64,000 bases of DNA from Thermodesulfomicrobium sp. WS (GTDB lineage Bacteria > Desulfobacterota > Desulfovibrionia > Desulfovibrionales > Desulfomicrobiaceae): contig NZ_AP027130.1 in the NCBI RefSeq assembly GCF_027925145.1, positions 806,001-870,000 on the forward strand, read 5' to 3'. A program made the translations under genes and the position numbers. The notes under the pieces were generated by a model, which saw only the letters and a list, made by a program, of their open reading frames with translations, made no database searches and was not told the origin of the DNA. Below are positions 8,462 through 17,965 of the stretch, one piece after another (the stretch's first letter is position 1; every line of letters begins with the position of its first letter).

Positions 8462-9883
8462 TCAGGAGCCTGGTTGCGACGTTGGTTCTGGAATACTGGG
8501 TGTGGTGGTCTCCTCCCAGCCTCCGCCGAGGGCGGCGTAGAGATCAATCATGGCCAGCTTGTGGCCCAGCCGGGCGGCAAGGAGGCTTTGGCTGGCTTCG
8601 AGGAAGGTGCGTTCTGCGTCGTGCACGGCAAAGGCGCTCTCCAGTCCTGTCTCGGCCCGAAAGGCCACAAGCTCTCGCAGTCGGGCGGTACTGGCTACGC
8701 GGTGGATCTGGGCCTGGATCTGGGCATGCGTGCTTTCCACGCTGGCGAGGGCATCGGCCACTTCTTGAAACGCTTTTTGGATGGCTTCTTCGTACTGCGC
8801 CAGGCGCAGGCGTTGCTCCGCCTCGGCGGCGGCAACCCCCGCTGCTGTGGCACCGGCATCGAAGATGGGAAGAGTCATCTGTGGGAGCACGGTCCAGGTC
8901 CGTTGGGCTCCACTCCACAATGCAGTGAGTTCGGTGCTGGCGAGCCCAAGGGCGCTGGTAAGACTGATTTTGGGGAAGAGGGCAGCGCGGGCGGCACCGA
9001 CACGTGCCCCTGCGGCCCAAAGCTGGTGTTCGGCCGCAAGGATGTCGGGGCGGCGAGTGAGGAGGTCCGAAGGCAGGCCCGGGGCGGGGCGTGTGGCCAT
9101 ATGGACATCCTCGATGCGCTGCGCAGGCAGGTGGAGTTCGTGCACCGGCACACCGACGAGCACGGCCAGGGCATTTTGGTCTTGTGCCACTTGGGCGTGG
9201 ATGCGCGCCACTTCGGCCTGGACCGCTGCCACGGATTCTTCGGCGAGCACCAGGTCCTGCTCTGTGGCGATGCCGTGCTCTACTTGGGATTGGGTAAGGC
9301 GCAGCGTGGCCTCGCGGTTGTGCAGGATGTCGGTGGTGAGGGCGAGTTCTTCCCGGTTGGCCGCCAGACGGAGATAGGTGCGGGCGATTTGTGCAATGAG
9401 GGCGATGTGGGCCGCACGGTGGGCTTCCTCGGTGGCCAGGTAGTCTTCCAATGCTGCTTCATGCAGATTGCGTACCCGGCCAAAGAAGTCCAGCTCGAAA
9501 GCGGTGATGCTCGTGGCCACACTCCAGGAGCGGTCTACACCACTGGCTCCTGCGCGCAGATCTGCGGGTCGGCGCGTGGTTTCGGTCTCTGCCGAGAGTT
9601 CGATGTGCGGGAGCCTATTCGCTTGGGTGATGTTCCATTGGGCCCGTGCTTGTTCCATGGCGGCAACGGTCTGGCGCAGACTTCGGCTGTTGGAGAGGGC
9701 CGTGCGGATGAGGATTTGCAGCGCCGGATCTGGAAAGAATTCGGCCCATCCTTGGAGTGGAGCATGGGAGTCGGCCTGCGGCCACACGTCCGGTCCAGGA
9801 AGCTGGGGCCGCTCCCGTTTGGGGGCCATGGAGATGCAGCTGGTCAGCAGGACCAGCATGACGGCGAGGGTTAGCGTTCGCAT
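8462..9883 (-). CDS. OprM/NodT-family outer-membrane efflux lipoprotein
   Basis: TolC-like outer-membrane channel of an RND tripartite pump (473 residues). The N-terminus is a lipoprotein signal with lipobox LLTSC (Cys16), then two OEP repeats with long amphipathic helices. [21 protein letters not shown] is the characteristic RPDI motif in each half of NodT/OprM proteins. Its start overlaps the RND pump stop by 13 bases. The 3' end is Ser/Pro-rich. It completes the MFP-RND-OMP operon. Confidence 0.92.
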   Translation of the reverse strand: MRTLTLAVMLVLLTSCISMAPKRERPQLPGPDVWPQADSHAPLQGWAEFFPDPALQILIRTALSNSRSLRQTVAAMEQARAQWNITQANRLPHIELSAETETTRRPADLRAGASGVDRSWSVATSITAFELDFFGRVRNLHEAALEDYLATEEAHRAAHIALIAQIARTYLRLAANREELALTTDILHNREATLRLTQSQVEHGIATEQDLVLAEESVAAVQAEVARIHAQVAQDQNALAVLVGVPVHELHLPAQRIEDVHMATRPAPGLPSDLLTRRPDILAAEHQLWAAGARVGAARAALFPKISLTSALGLASTELTALWSGAQRTWTVLPQMTLPIFDAGATAAGVAAAEAEQRLRLAQYEEAIQKAFQEVADALASVESTHAQIQAQIHRVASTARLRELVAFRAETGLESAFAVHDAERTFLEASQSLLAARLGHKLAMIDLYAALGGGWEETTTPSIPEPTSQPGS

Positions 9884-12800
9884 GGGTCAGCTCCGGAAGC
9901 AGGATGGCGCACGAGGCCGTGCAATGAAGGCGGAGTGGTGCAGCGGCGCACTAGGACAAAGAAGACCGGGACCAGGAGGGAGCCCAGGACCGTGGAGGCA
10001 AGGGTGCCGCCGATGATGCCGGTGCCGATGGAGTTTTGGCCACCAGATCCAGCCCCAGTATTCAGGGCGAGGGGGAGGACTCCCAATACGAGGGCCAGAG
10101 AGGTCATCAGGATGGGGCGCAGGCGTTGCCGTGCGGCGTGGGCCACGGCAACGACGGGATCCATACCGGTTTCCACGAGGTTCTTGGCGAACTCCACGAT
10201 GAGGATGGCGTTCTTTGCCGCGAGCCCCATGGTGGTGAGTAGGCCCACCTGGAGGTAGACGTCATTGTGGAGACCGCGCAGCCAGACAGCGAACATGGCG
10301 CCGAATATGCCTATGGGGATGACAAGCATGACCGAGGCAGGCAGACTCCAGCTTTCGTAGAGGGCTGCCAGGCACAAGAACACCGCGGTGGCGGAGAGAG
10401 CGTACAGGAGGAGAGTTTGGGATCCGGCCTGGTGTTCCTGAAACGAGATGCCGGTCCAGGAGTATCCCAGCCCTGCAGGCAATTGCCGCACGAGGTTTTC
10501 CATGGCGGCCATGGCATCGCCGGAGCTTTTTCCTGGGGCAGAAGTACCGAGGATCTCCACGGAGGGGACGCCATTGTAGCGCTCCAATCGGGGGGAGCCC
10601 GTGGTCCATTGGGCCTGAGCGATGGTGGAGAGGGGGACCATGGAGCCGTTTGTCCCGCGCACATGCCAACGTTGCAGGTCTTCTGGGTGCATGCGGTAGG
10701 GGGCGTCGCCTTGGACGATGACTTTTTTCACACGGCCGTTGTCCAGAAAGTCGTTGGCGTAGGCGCTACCCCAGGCTGTGGAGATGAGGTTGGTGGTATC
10801 GCTGATCGCCACCCCAAGGGCGGAGGCTTTTTCCCAGTCTATGTGGATGCGGTATTGCGGCGTGTCTTCCAGGCCGTTGGGGCGCACCATGGCAAGGTCC
10901 GGATGTTGGCGGGCCAGCGCCAGGAGCTGGTTGCGGGCCTCGAGGAGCTTCGCATGGCCAAGCCCTGCCATGTCTTGAAGCTGGAAGTCGAAGCCTGCGG
11001 CGTTGCCCAGCTCCATGACAGCTGGCGGTGTGAAGGCGAAGACCTGGGCGTCACGGAAGCGGGAAAAGGTGGCCATGGCGCGTCCGGCGATGGCGGCGGC
11101 ATGCATGTCGGGCCGCTGCCGGAGCTGCCAATCCTTGAGGCGCACGAAGCACATGGCCGTGTTTTGGCCGCTGCCGGCAAAGCTAAAGCCTGCCACGGCA
11201 ATGAGGGAGGCAACGGATTCCTTTTCTGTTTCCAGAAAGTGCTGCTCAATGCGCTGGAGGACCTGGAGGGTGCGTTCTTGGGTGGCCCCTACAGGCAGCT
11301 GGGCTTGCACGAAGAGGAATCCCTGGTCTTCTTCGGGGAGAAATCCCGTGGGGAGATGCCGGGAGAGGAGCAGCGCCCCGGCGAGGATGGTCCCATAAAT
11401 GAGCATGGAGCGTCCCCAGCGCTGGATCAAGGCAAGTACCCAGCTATAATAGTTGTGGGTCGTGCGCTCTAGAGCACGGTTGAACCATCCGAGGAAGCCG
11501 CGGTGGGCATTGCCCTGTCCAGGCTTGAGGAGCGTGGCGCAGAGCGCTGGAGTTAGGATCAAGGCCACCAAAACCGAAAGGGCCATGGCCGAAACCAAAG
11601 TGATGGAAAATTGGCGGTAGATGACGCCGGTGGAACCAGGGAAGAAGGCCATGGGCACGAAGACTGCGCATAAGACCAAGGCGATGCCCACGAGAGCCCC
11701 GGAAATCTGGCCCATAGAGCGTTGGGTAGCCTCTTTGGGGCCGAGGTTTTCCTCGTGCATGATGCGTTCGACGTTTTCCACCACGACGATGGCGTCGTCC
11801 ACGAGTAGGCCGATGGCCAGGACCATGGCAAACATGGTGAGGGTGTTGATGGAGTAGCCGCACGCGGCCAGGACTCCAAAGGTACCCAGGAGGACCACGG
11901 GTACGGCGATGGTGGGGATAAGTGTTGCGCGGAAGTTTTGTAAAAACAAAAACATAACTGCGAAGACCAGCAAAATGGCTTCGCCGAGGGTATGGATCAC
12001 TTCCTCGATGGAGATGCGGACAAAAGGCGTGGTATCAAAAGCTTCTGTGACCCGCAGTCCCGCAGGAAAGGTGGGGCGGAGTCCTTCGATGTAGCGGGCC
12101 ACCGCCGCGACTGTGCTGAGGGCGTTGGCGCCCGAGGCCAGTTTGATGGCCACTGCCGTGGCTGGTTGGCCGTTGAATCGGGCAACGCTTTGGTAGTCTT
12201 CGGGACCGAGTTCCACGCGGGCTACGTCGCCGAGGCGGACCGTGGAGCCGTCCGCCTGGACCTTGAGGAGGATAGCGCGGAACTGTTCCGGGGTCTGGAG
12301 GCGCTCTTGCACCGTTACGGTGAAGTTGGTGCGCTGTCCGGGCGTTGCCGGGAGCCCTCCCAACTGTCCTGCCGAAACCTGAGCGTTTTGGGCTTTGACG
12401 GCGGCGACCACGTCCGCAGGGGTCAGACCATAGGCGTGTAAAGCATCCGGGTTGAGCCAGATGCGCATGGCGTGCTGTGCGCCGAACAGCGTGGCTTCGC
12501 CCACCCCGTCCACACGGCTGAGTCCATCAAGGACGTTGGCGGCCACGTAGTCTGCCAGCTCTCCTTGGTTCATGGACCCATCTTCCGAAATGAACGCCAG
12601 CACCTGGACAAAGTTGCGTACGGCCTTAGTGACCCGAACTCCCTGGGCCTGGACCTCTTGCGGCAACAGGGCCATGGCCAACTGGAGTTTGTTTTGCACT
12701 TGCACTTGAGCGATATCCGGGTCGGTTCCTGTCTTGAAAGTAAGGGTGATGGTCGCCCGGCCGGAGGCCTCGCTGGTGGATGTCATGTAGTCGAGGTTGT

Positions 12801-13017
12801 CGATCCCTTGCAGCTTCTGTTCGATGACCTGGGTAACAGCATCCTCGACGGTTTTGGCGGATGCTCCAGGATACGTGGCACTGATGCTGACTGCAGGGGG
12901 AGCGATGGGAGGATATTGTGACACCGGGAGCACAGTGATGGCGATGGCGCCTGCCATCATGGTTACGATGGCTAGTACCCATGCAAATATCGGTCGGTTG
13001 ATAAAAAATTGCGACAT
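9871..13017 (-). CDS. RND efflux pump, AcrB/HAE-1 type
   Basis: Proton-driven inner-membrane multidrug exporter (about 1048 residues, the normal AcrB length). N-terminus [17 protein letters not shown] is typical. The proton-relay aspartates are in [16 protein letters not shown] in TM4, and the second-half [16 protein letters not shown] is also classic. The ATG at 13015-13017 follows GGGAG; an in-frame start four codons upstream lacks a site. Twelve transmembrane segments and two large periplasmic loops can be followed. Substrates are unknown; TetR control points to toxic hydrophobic compounds. Confidence 0.95.
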   Translation of the reverse strand: MSQFFINRPIFAWVLAIVTMMAGAIAITVLPVSQYPPIAPPAVSISATYPGASAKTVEDAVTQVIEQKLQGIDNLDYMTSTSEASGRATITLTFKTGTDPDIAQVQVQNKLQLAMALLPQEVQAQGVRVTKAVRNFVQVLAFISEDGSMNQGELADYVAANVLDGLSRVDGVGEATLFGAQHAMRIWLNPDALHAYGLTPADVVAAVKAQNAQVSAGQLGGLPATPGQRTNFTVTVQERLQTPEQFRAILLKVQADGSTVRLGDVARVELGPEDYQSVARFNGQPATAVAIKLASGANALSTVAAVARYIEGLRPTFPAGLRVTEAFDTTPFVRISIEEVIHTLGEAILLVFAVMFLFLQNFRATLIPTIAVPVVLLGTFGVLAACGYSINTLTMFAMVLAIGLLVDDAIVVVENVERIMHEENLGPKEATQRSMGQISGALVGIALVLCAVFVPMAFFPGSTGVIYRQFSITLVSAMALSVLVALILTPALCATLLKPGQGNAHRGFLGWFNRALERTTHNYYSWVLALIQRWGRSMLIYGTILAGALLLSRHLPTGFLPEEDQGFLFVQAQLPVGATQERTLQVLQRIEQHFLETEKESVASLIAVAGFSFAGSGQNTAMCFVRLKDWQLRQRPDMHAAAIAGRAMATFSRFRDAQVFAFTPPAVMELGNAAGFDFQLQDMAGLGHAKLLEARNQLLALARQHPDLAMVRPNGLEDTPQYRIHIDWEKASALGVAISDTTNLISTAWGSAYANDFLDNGRVKKVIVQGDAPYRMHPEDLQRWHVRGTNGSMVPLSTIAQAQWTTGSPRLERYNGVPSVEILGTSAPGKSSGDAMAAMENLVRQLPAGLGYSWTGISFQEHQAGSQTLLLYALSATAVFLCLAALYESWSLPASVMLVIPIGIFGAMFAVWLRGLHNDVYLQVGLLTTMGLAAKNAILIVEFAKNLVETGMDPVVAVAHAARQRLRPILMTSLALVLGVLPLALNTGAGSGGQNSIGTGIIGGTLASTVLGSLLVPVFFVLVRRCTTPPSLHGLVRHPASGADPCER

Positions 13018-13047
13018 GATAACTCCCAAACGATCACTGTTCCGGTG

Positions 13048-14235
13048 CTATTTCGATGAAGAAATTGGTGCCTGTACAGTGTTTGTTGCGTTATATTCGG
13101 AATTTGCGATGCGGACTTCCATTCCTGGACGGATTTTTTGGACTCCTTGCACGATGACCCTGTCTCCAGATGTGAGTCCGCTGCGTACGACCCATTGGTT
13201 CCCGATGCTCCTATCAAGTTCTACAGGACGCATTTCCACCCGATCGTCGGCGTCCACGATCAGGACTGTTGCCGCACCACGGGCGTCACGCAGCACTGCT
13301 TCCTCAGGGATGCACAGGGCATGGGGGATGGTCCCGTACTCCACGATGGCCCGCACGTACATGCCGGGCAAAACCATCCGGTGGGGATTGGGAAAAACCG
13401 CCCGAAGCGTCACGGTGCCGGTGGAGGTATCGACCATAGTCTCCGTGAGTTCCAGAGTGCCTGGCAGGGGGTAGGCGTATCCGTCCTCCAAGATCAGATG
13501 GACGGAAGCAGTGTCCGCAGCCTGAATCGCACCGGATGCTATGGCTTGCCGGAGGCGCAACAGTTCCACATGGGATTGGGTGAGGTCCACATAGATGGGG
13601 TCCATGCTGTGGATGATGGCCATGGATTGCGCTTGGTTGGCGGTGACGAGGGCCCCCGGAGTGGCCAGGGCGCGGCTGATGCGCCCGGAGATAGGTGCGG
13701 TTACGGTGGTTCGCGCCAGGTCGATACGTGCGGCTTCGAGATTGGCCTCGGCTGCTTTCACCTCGGCCCTGGCGAGAGCGAGGGCGGCCTGGGCATCGTC
13801 GTTGTCTTGCTGACTTACCGCCTTGCTGCGGACCATGGCCGCATACCGTGTGGCCTTGAGGCGTATGGGTTCCAATTCCGCTTTGGCTTTGGCTAGGGCT
13901 GCTGCGGCGCTTGCAACGGCCACACGGTAGCTGGCTGGATCGATCTGGTAGAGGGGCTGGCCCGCGCGCACCTCAGTGCCTTCGGCGAATAGTCGTTTCT
14001 GAATGATTCCAGTGACTTGGGGTCGGATTTCCGCCACTGCATAGGCCGTGGCGCGGCCGGGAAGTTCTGCGGTGAGACGGACTTCCTGCTCGCGGAGCAC
14101 AACGACGGCCACTTCAGGCGGCGGGCTGGAGGCTGCGCTGGCACTGGGCGCTTGGTTCCCAGACTTCCAGAAAATAACGAATCCGATGACGGCGCTGATC
14201 ACAAGCACAACGGCAAGGCTGCGGCGAGCGTTCAT
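13048..14235 (-). CDS. RND membrane-fusion (periplasmic adaptor) protein
   Basis: AcrA/MexA-type adaptor (395 residues) linking pump and outer-membrane channel. It has an N-terminal membrane anchor (residues 7-24) without a lipobox cysteine, and the biotinyl-lipoyl half-motifs IRPQVTGIIQKRLFAEGTEVRAGQPLYQIDP and TTVTAPISGRISRALATPGALVT (split by a coiled coil of about 70 residues). A beta-barrel and membrane-proximal domain follow. First structural gene of the efflux operon, 30 bases before the pump, and directly downstream of an operator-like dyad. Confidence 0.93.
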   Translation of the reverse strand: MNARRSLAVVLVISAVIGFVIFWKSGNQAPSASAASSPPPEVAVVVLREQEVRLTAELPGRATAYAVAEIRPQVTGIIQKRLFAEGTEVRAGQPLYQIDPASYRVAVASAAAALAKAKAELEPIRLKATRYAAMVRSKAVSQQDNDDAQAALALARAEVKAAEANLEAARIDLARTTVTAPISGRISRALATPGALVTANQAQSMAIIHSMDPIYVDLTQSHVELLRLRQAIASGAIQAADTASVHLILEDGYAYPLPGTLELTETMVDTSTGTVTLRAVFPNPHRMVLPGMYVRAIVEYGTIPHALCIPEEAVLRDARGAATVLIVDADDRVEMRPVELDRSIGNQWVVRSGLTSGDRVIVQGVQKIRPGMEVRIANSEYNATNTVQAPISSSK

Positions 14236-14252
14236 GATGCTTCCTTATGAAG

Positions 14253-14266
14253 TAAACATTTGTTTA
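14253..14266. promoter_or_regulatory. TetR operator-like dyad before efflux genes
   Basis: Perfect inverted repeat TAAACA-TT-TGTTTA in the 35-base gap between tetR and the adaptor gene. A related site lies before tetR (10 of 14 positions agree). The position suggests a repressor site that also separates expression of the pump from that of its regulator. Confidence 0.55.
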
Positions 14267-14270
14267 TGAG

Positions 14271-14864
14271 TTATGGGCAGACAGAACGGACGAAAAGGCG
14301 CCAGCTGGATTCGGCCTGGGCGACGGGATCGAAGTCCGGGGCGGGCATGCGGCTGGAGAGCACGGCAATGGAAAGGATTTGCCCCAAAAACTGGATGAAG
14401 ATGTGCTGGGCAGGGATGTCGTTCCGGATTTCGTCAAGCTCCTGGCCGCGTTGGATGATGGCGCAGAGGGCGGCTTCCTGTCGGGCATGACTGGCCATGA
14501 GACGGTGGCGGAAATGGGAATCGTTCCTCCACATGGAATCGGAAAGAATGAGGATAGGGAGGGCTCGGTAGCGCTGGATCGCTGCCAGGTGGACGTTAAA
14601 GCATCGGCGCAGTCGATGGAGGGTCGTGCCGCTGGCCTCCTGGGCCTGCCGGATGCCCTCGGTCTTGATGGCGTCCAAAAGATCAAGGATGCTGTCCAGG
14701 ATGTCCGTCATGCCGCCGGGAAAGTGCCGGTACAGGGCCGGAGCGGTAATCCCGATGGCCTGCGCCACGTTACGGGTGGTGAATCCCGTGATGCCCTGTT
14801 CCGCCACTAGGGTGAGGGCGGCTTCCGCAATCTGGTCTCGCCGGATGACTGTGGGCTGTCGCAT
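14271..14864 (-). CDS. TetR/AcrR-family repressor of the RND operon
   Basis: A 197-residue regulator. The N-terminal helix-turn-helix is clear: IAEAALTLVAEQGITGFTTRNVAQAIGI..ALYRHFPGG. The C-terminal 140 residues form the variable ligand and dimerisation domain. It lies immediately upstream of the adaptor-pump-channel genes on the same strand, so local autoregulation is very likely. The start ATG (14862-14864) has no visible Shine-Dalgarno, and the predicted promoter places the transcript start only a few bases upstream, suggesting near-leaderless, weak translation. Confidence 0.9.
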   Translation of the reverse strand: MRQPTVIRRDQIAEAALTLVAEQGITGFTTRNVAQAIGITAPALYRHFPGGMTDILDSILDLLDAIKTEGIRQAQEASGTTLHRLRRCFNVHLAAIQRYRALPILILSDSMWRNDSHFRHRLMASHARQEAALCAIIQRGQELDEIRNDIPAQHIFIQFLGQILSIAVLSSRMPAPDFDPVAQAESSWRLFVRSVCP

Positions 14865-14872
14865 GGGTACGC

Positions 14873-14901
14873 AAGTTAACTATTGTTCATTTAAGGGTCA
14901 A
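14873..14901 (-). promoter_or_regulatory. Candidate tetR promoter with operator in spacer
   Basis: On the minus strand TTGACC (14901-14896) and TAACTT (14878-14873) are 17 bases apart, a fair sigma-70-type pair. The dyad half-sites AAC....GTT at 14876-14889 lie in the spacer and overlap the -10, and match the 14253 dyad at 10 of 14 positions. Repressor bound here would block RNA polymerase. Confidence 0.45.
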
Positions 14902-14906
14902 GAACC

Positions 14907-14935
14907 AAAAAAAGGCGCCCGGAAGAGGACGCCTT
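14907..14935 (-). terminator. Terminator of the hydrolase gene
   Basis: On the minus strand, nine-bp stem AAGGCGTCC / GGGCGCCTT (one G-T pair), six-base loop, then seven T. It sits 27 bases after the stop of the metallo-beta-lactamase-fold gene and insulates it from tetR. Confidence 0.8.
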
Positions 14936-14961
14936 GGGTGAGGACAAGGGCTGGGGGGCGG

Positions 14962-15708
14962 CTACGCCGGCACTTCGGCCAGCGCGGCGAAACGGGGCTC
15001 GTGCAGCGGCAGGATGTGATCGGCCAAGGTCTTGGCCCGCACCAAGGTGGCATAGGCCTCTTCCACGTGGACGTGGGTGCCTGGGGGGATGACTTCCATC
15101 TCCATGGCGCGGACGGGCGCCGGTGGGTAGAGATTTTCGAGGATGGTGCAGAAGCCGCAGATCAAGGCGCTGCCGTGCGGGGTCTCCACCCGAATGGACA
15201 TCCCCCCTTGAGTGTGGGCCGGAGTATGGATCATGGTGATGCCCGGCACAATTTCCGTATCTTCGGTCAACGCAACGATTTGGCCGTTGGCTTCCACCTC
15301 TTCGATGTAGTCTTCCAGGTAGCGGAAATCCAGTGGATGTGGATTGTGGATGCGTTCCAACTCATGAGCATGCACGTAAAATGTCGCATTGATGCATTTA
15401 CTATCATTTTCACAATGATCGTTGTGCAGATGCGTGTGCAAGACAATATCGATGTCTTCCGGTTTGAGACCATAGAGCGCGAGTCCAGACTCGAAGGTAT
15501 GAATTGGACCTCCGATGGCCTGCATGCGATCATCGGAAATGATGGGATGCATCTCCCCGGTATCCACGAGGGTGGTGCGGTCACCTCCTTCGAGATACCA
15601 GCAGTAGATGGGGATGGTGTAGGGCGTCCCATAGTCGTGCTGGTAGGTCATCATGCCTTTGTCGAAGACTTTGGTGCCCATGACAATGGGGTGGATTCGG
15701 TAGGTCAT
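14962..15708 (-). CDS. Metallo-beta-lactamase-fold hydrolase, AHL-lactonase-like
   Basis: A 248-residue protein with the metal-binding HTHLHNDHCEN motif (HxHxDH), a further His in HTPAHTQGGM, and the CWYLEGGDRTTLVDTGEM opening seen in N-acyl homoserine lactonase-like members. GAGGAGC precedes the ATG at 15706-15708; the longer open frame has no comparable site. The substrate cannot be read from sequence; lactone or another ester hydrolysis is plausible. It has its own terminator and about 130 bases of upstream space, so it appears monocistronic. Confidence 0.8.
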   Translation of the reverse strand: MTYRIHPIVMGTKVFDKGMMTYQHDYGTPYTIPIYCWYLEGGDRTTLVDTGEMHPIISDDRMQAIGGPIHTFESGLALYGLKPEDIDIVLHTHLHNDHCENDSKCINATFYVHAHELERIHNPHPLDFRYLEDYIEEVEANGQIVALTEDTEIVPGITMIHTPAHTQGGMSIRVETPHGSALICGFCTILENLYPPAPVRAMEMEVIPPGTHVHVEEAYATLVRAKTLADHILPLHEPRFAALAEVPA

Positions 15709-15842
15709 GATCGTGCTCCTCGGGGTAGAGGTTGGGTGCTGCCTTGGCGGTGCGCACCGCATATCCGTCCGAGCGCTGTGGTTGTCCCGCATGGCGCAGA
15801 GCATACTAGTCATGCCTTGGCTGCAGGCATCGTCAAGAGTGG

Positions 15843-16919
15843 TCAGCCTCGGCCGTCCTGGTGCTCATCCGTGGCGCGGGCAACGCCAGCGCTCGCAAAG
15901 GTCGCCATGTCCGTGAAGATGGCTGCGGCGCAGCGCAGGATAAAGACGGCCATGGCCGCGCCCGTACCTTCGCCGAGGCGCAGACCGAGCTGGATGAGCC
16001 CCTGGTCCCCCACGGCTGCGAGCACGGCGCGGTGTCCCGGCTCTGCCGAGGCATGGGCGAAGAAGGCGTAGTCTTGTACCGTCGGGGCCATGGCCCGGGC
16101 CGCCACAAAGGCCGCGGTGGCGATGAATCCGTCCACGACCACGTTCATCCGCCGGCTGGCGGCGCCGAGGATGAGTCCGGTGAGGGTGGCGATCTCCAGA
16201 CCGCCCAAGGCGGCGAGAATGGCCACAGGGTCTCCGCCGGCGACGACTTCCCGGTGGCGGGCAAGGCCTGCGGCGATCACCGCCATTTTGTGCTGCACGC
16301 GCTGGGGGGAAAGCCCGGTCCCCGGTCCGGTGATGGCTTCGGGGGCAAGACCGAGATAGGCGCAGTACAGGGCCGTGGCCGGGGTGGTGTTGCCGATGCC
16401 CATCTCGCCCGTGCCCACGGTGACAAAACCCTCGGCATGCGCGATCTTGGCCAGTTCCAGGCCGTTTTCCAGGGCCTTTTCGCATTGGGCGCGGGTCATG
16501 GCCGGGCCTTGGGTGAAGTCTGCAGTCCCCGACGCCACCTTGCACTGGATGAGGTGCGGATGTTCGGGAAAGGGACCTCCGGCGCAGCCTGCGTCCACCA
16601 CCCGCAAATCCACGTTCGCTTCACGGGTGAGCACGTTGATGGCCGCCCCGCCAGCAAGGAAATTGTGTACCATCTGCCGGGTCACGGCCTGGGGAAAGAG
16701 GCTTACGCCGTGGGCGGCGACGCCGTGGTCACCGGCGCAGGTATAGATGCGCGCCGGGTCCACCTTGGGCGTACCACCGTGGATGGCCGCCAGCCGGGCG
16801 GCCAGGGTCTCCAGGCGGCCGAGGCTGCCTTGGGGTTTGGTGAGGTTATCGAGGTGCTGCTGGGCGAGGGTGATCTGGTGCGGGTCGATGGGATCGACAC
16901 TGGGAATGGTCCAGGACAT
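15843..16919 (-). CDS. cobT: CobT, nicotinate-nucleotide:DMB phosphoribosyltransferase
   Basis: Makes alpha-ribazole phosphate for the lower ligand of cobalamin. The 358-residue protein has the family's conserved blocks: LDNLTKPQGSLGRLE, AGDHGVAAHGVS, FLAGGAAIN, TVGTGEMGIGNTTPA, and LRLGEGTGAAMA with the catalytic glutamate. A GAGG site precedes the ATG. It is the last gene of an apparent SDR39U1-pfkA-unknown-cobT unit. No cobalamin riboswitch was seen nearby. Confidence 0.95.
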   Translation of the reverse strand: MSWTIPSVDPIDPHQITLAQQHLDNLTKPQGSLGRLETLAARLAAIHGGTPKVDPARIYTCAGDHGVAAHGVSLFPQAVTRQMVHNFLAGGAAINVLTREANVDLRVVDAGCAGGPFPEHPHLIQCKVASGTADFTQGPAMTRAQCEKALENGLELAKIAHAEGFVTVGTGEMGIGNTTPATALYCAYLGLAPEAITGPGTGLSPQRVQHKMAVIAAGLARHREVVAGGDPVAILAALGGLEIATLTGLILGAASRRMNVVVDGFIATAAFVAARAMAPTVQDYAFFAHASAEPGHRAVLAAVGDQGLIQLGLRLGEGTGAAMAVFILRCAAAIFTDMATFASAGVARATDEHQDGRG

Positions 16920-16942
16920 GAATTCCTCAGGAACGTGTGATG

Positions 16943-17956
16943 CTATTGGGGGTTGGCCGCGCTTTCCACGGCATCTGCGGCGCGGCGCAGGGCCTCGGCC
17001 AAAGGCAAGAGGGCCGGGAGCTCCATGCCGTGCCGGGCGCGGCGGGCGCTCCAGGCCGCCAGGTACAGGGCGTTGTCTTCACTGAGCGGCAGACGCTTGA
17101 GGTTTTCCACCAGGCGCTGCCGGGCTTGGGCCGCCTGGCGCAAGGCATTGTCCACGGCCTGAGTGGCGCTGGCCAAGGCAGGCATGTTTCCCTGCACCTG
17201 GACGTTCCATACCTGCATCTGCGCCGTGGTCACCGCCTGCTGCTGCGTGTGCCAGGCGGCCACCAGGGGTAGATGACTTTGATCTTGGGCCAGCGAGGCG
17301 ATGGCCTGGGCGAGGTTGCGCAGTTCGCGCGCCACCAACACCATGGCCTCGGCGCGCTGGGTCGCGGAAAGGGGGGCCACCCGTTCTGCGCCGTCCACGA
17401 GAAATGTCCGCGTGCTGCCGGCCAACGCCTCCTTGAGGGCGCTGACAAACACCGGAAGGTAGGCCTGCTCCAGTGCCCCCAGCACCTCAGGCCGCAGGGC
17501 GTAGGCGATGACCGCCTGGCGCGCCTGGAGGATGTCGTTTTTCTCCACCGTCACGTCGGGCAGGTCCGCCAGGCGTATCCCCAGGGATTGGATGCGCAGG
17601 TCCAAGCGGCCAGTACCGGCGAGGTTTTGGGTGGTGCGCCCTGGCTGGTAGCGGTCTGCCATGGCCTGGGCCAGGGTACGCACCAGGGAGCGGGGCAGCA
17701 TGGGGTCGTCCGCCACGGCCAGCGTGGTGTTGGTGGCGTTGGCGGAGGCGTTTTCCGCAGTGACGTTGGCGGCCGTTGCATTGGAAGCGGTGGTGGCGTT
17801 GGCGGGGACCACGGCCTCGGAGGCATTGCCCACGCGCCAGCGTTGCGGTGCCACTTCCGTGATGGGCGCTGGCGGCGGGGTTTGCGGCCGCTGGGTCCAC
17901 CACCATGCCGCCCCAAGACCGCAGGCCACCACCAGGAGGATGATCGCTGTACGCAT
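16943..17956 (-). CDS. Unknown membrane-anchored protein with N/A/T-rich linker
   Basis: A 337-residue protein I do not recognise. It starts with a single hydrophobic anchor (IILLVVACGLGAAWWW), then a Pro-rich and then Asn-Ala-Thr-rich linker (residues ~43-80, repeated NAT/NVT/NAS triplets), and finally a helical, Gln/Ala/Arg-rich globular part. The topology implies a periplasmic domain tethered to the inner membrane. AAGGA precedes the ATG. It lies 9 bases after pfkA and 23 before cobT. A role cannot be inferred from those neighbours. Confidence 0.7.
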   Translation of the reverse strand: MRTAIILLVVACGLGAAWWWTQRPQTPPPAPITEVAPQRWRVGNASEAVVPANATTASNATAANVTAENASANATNTTLAVADDPMLPRSLVRTLAQAMADRYQPGRTTQNLAGTGRLDLRIQSLGIRLADLPDVTVEKNDILQARQAVIAYALRPEVLGALEQAYLPVFVSALKEALAGSTRTFLVDGAERVAPLSATQRAEAMVLVARELRNLAQAIASLAQDQSHLPLVAAWHTQQQAVTTAQMQVWNVQVQGNMPALASATQAVDNALRQAAQARQRLVENLKRLPLSEDNALYLAAWSARRARHGMELPALLPLAEALRRAADAVESAANPQ

Positions 17957-17965
17957 GGGCGTCCT

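Noticed and set aside
15861-16940. 359-codon plus-strand frame across cobT
   Set aside because: Exact antisense shadow of cobT, whose conserved blocks are unmistakable.
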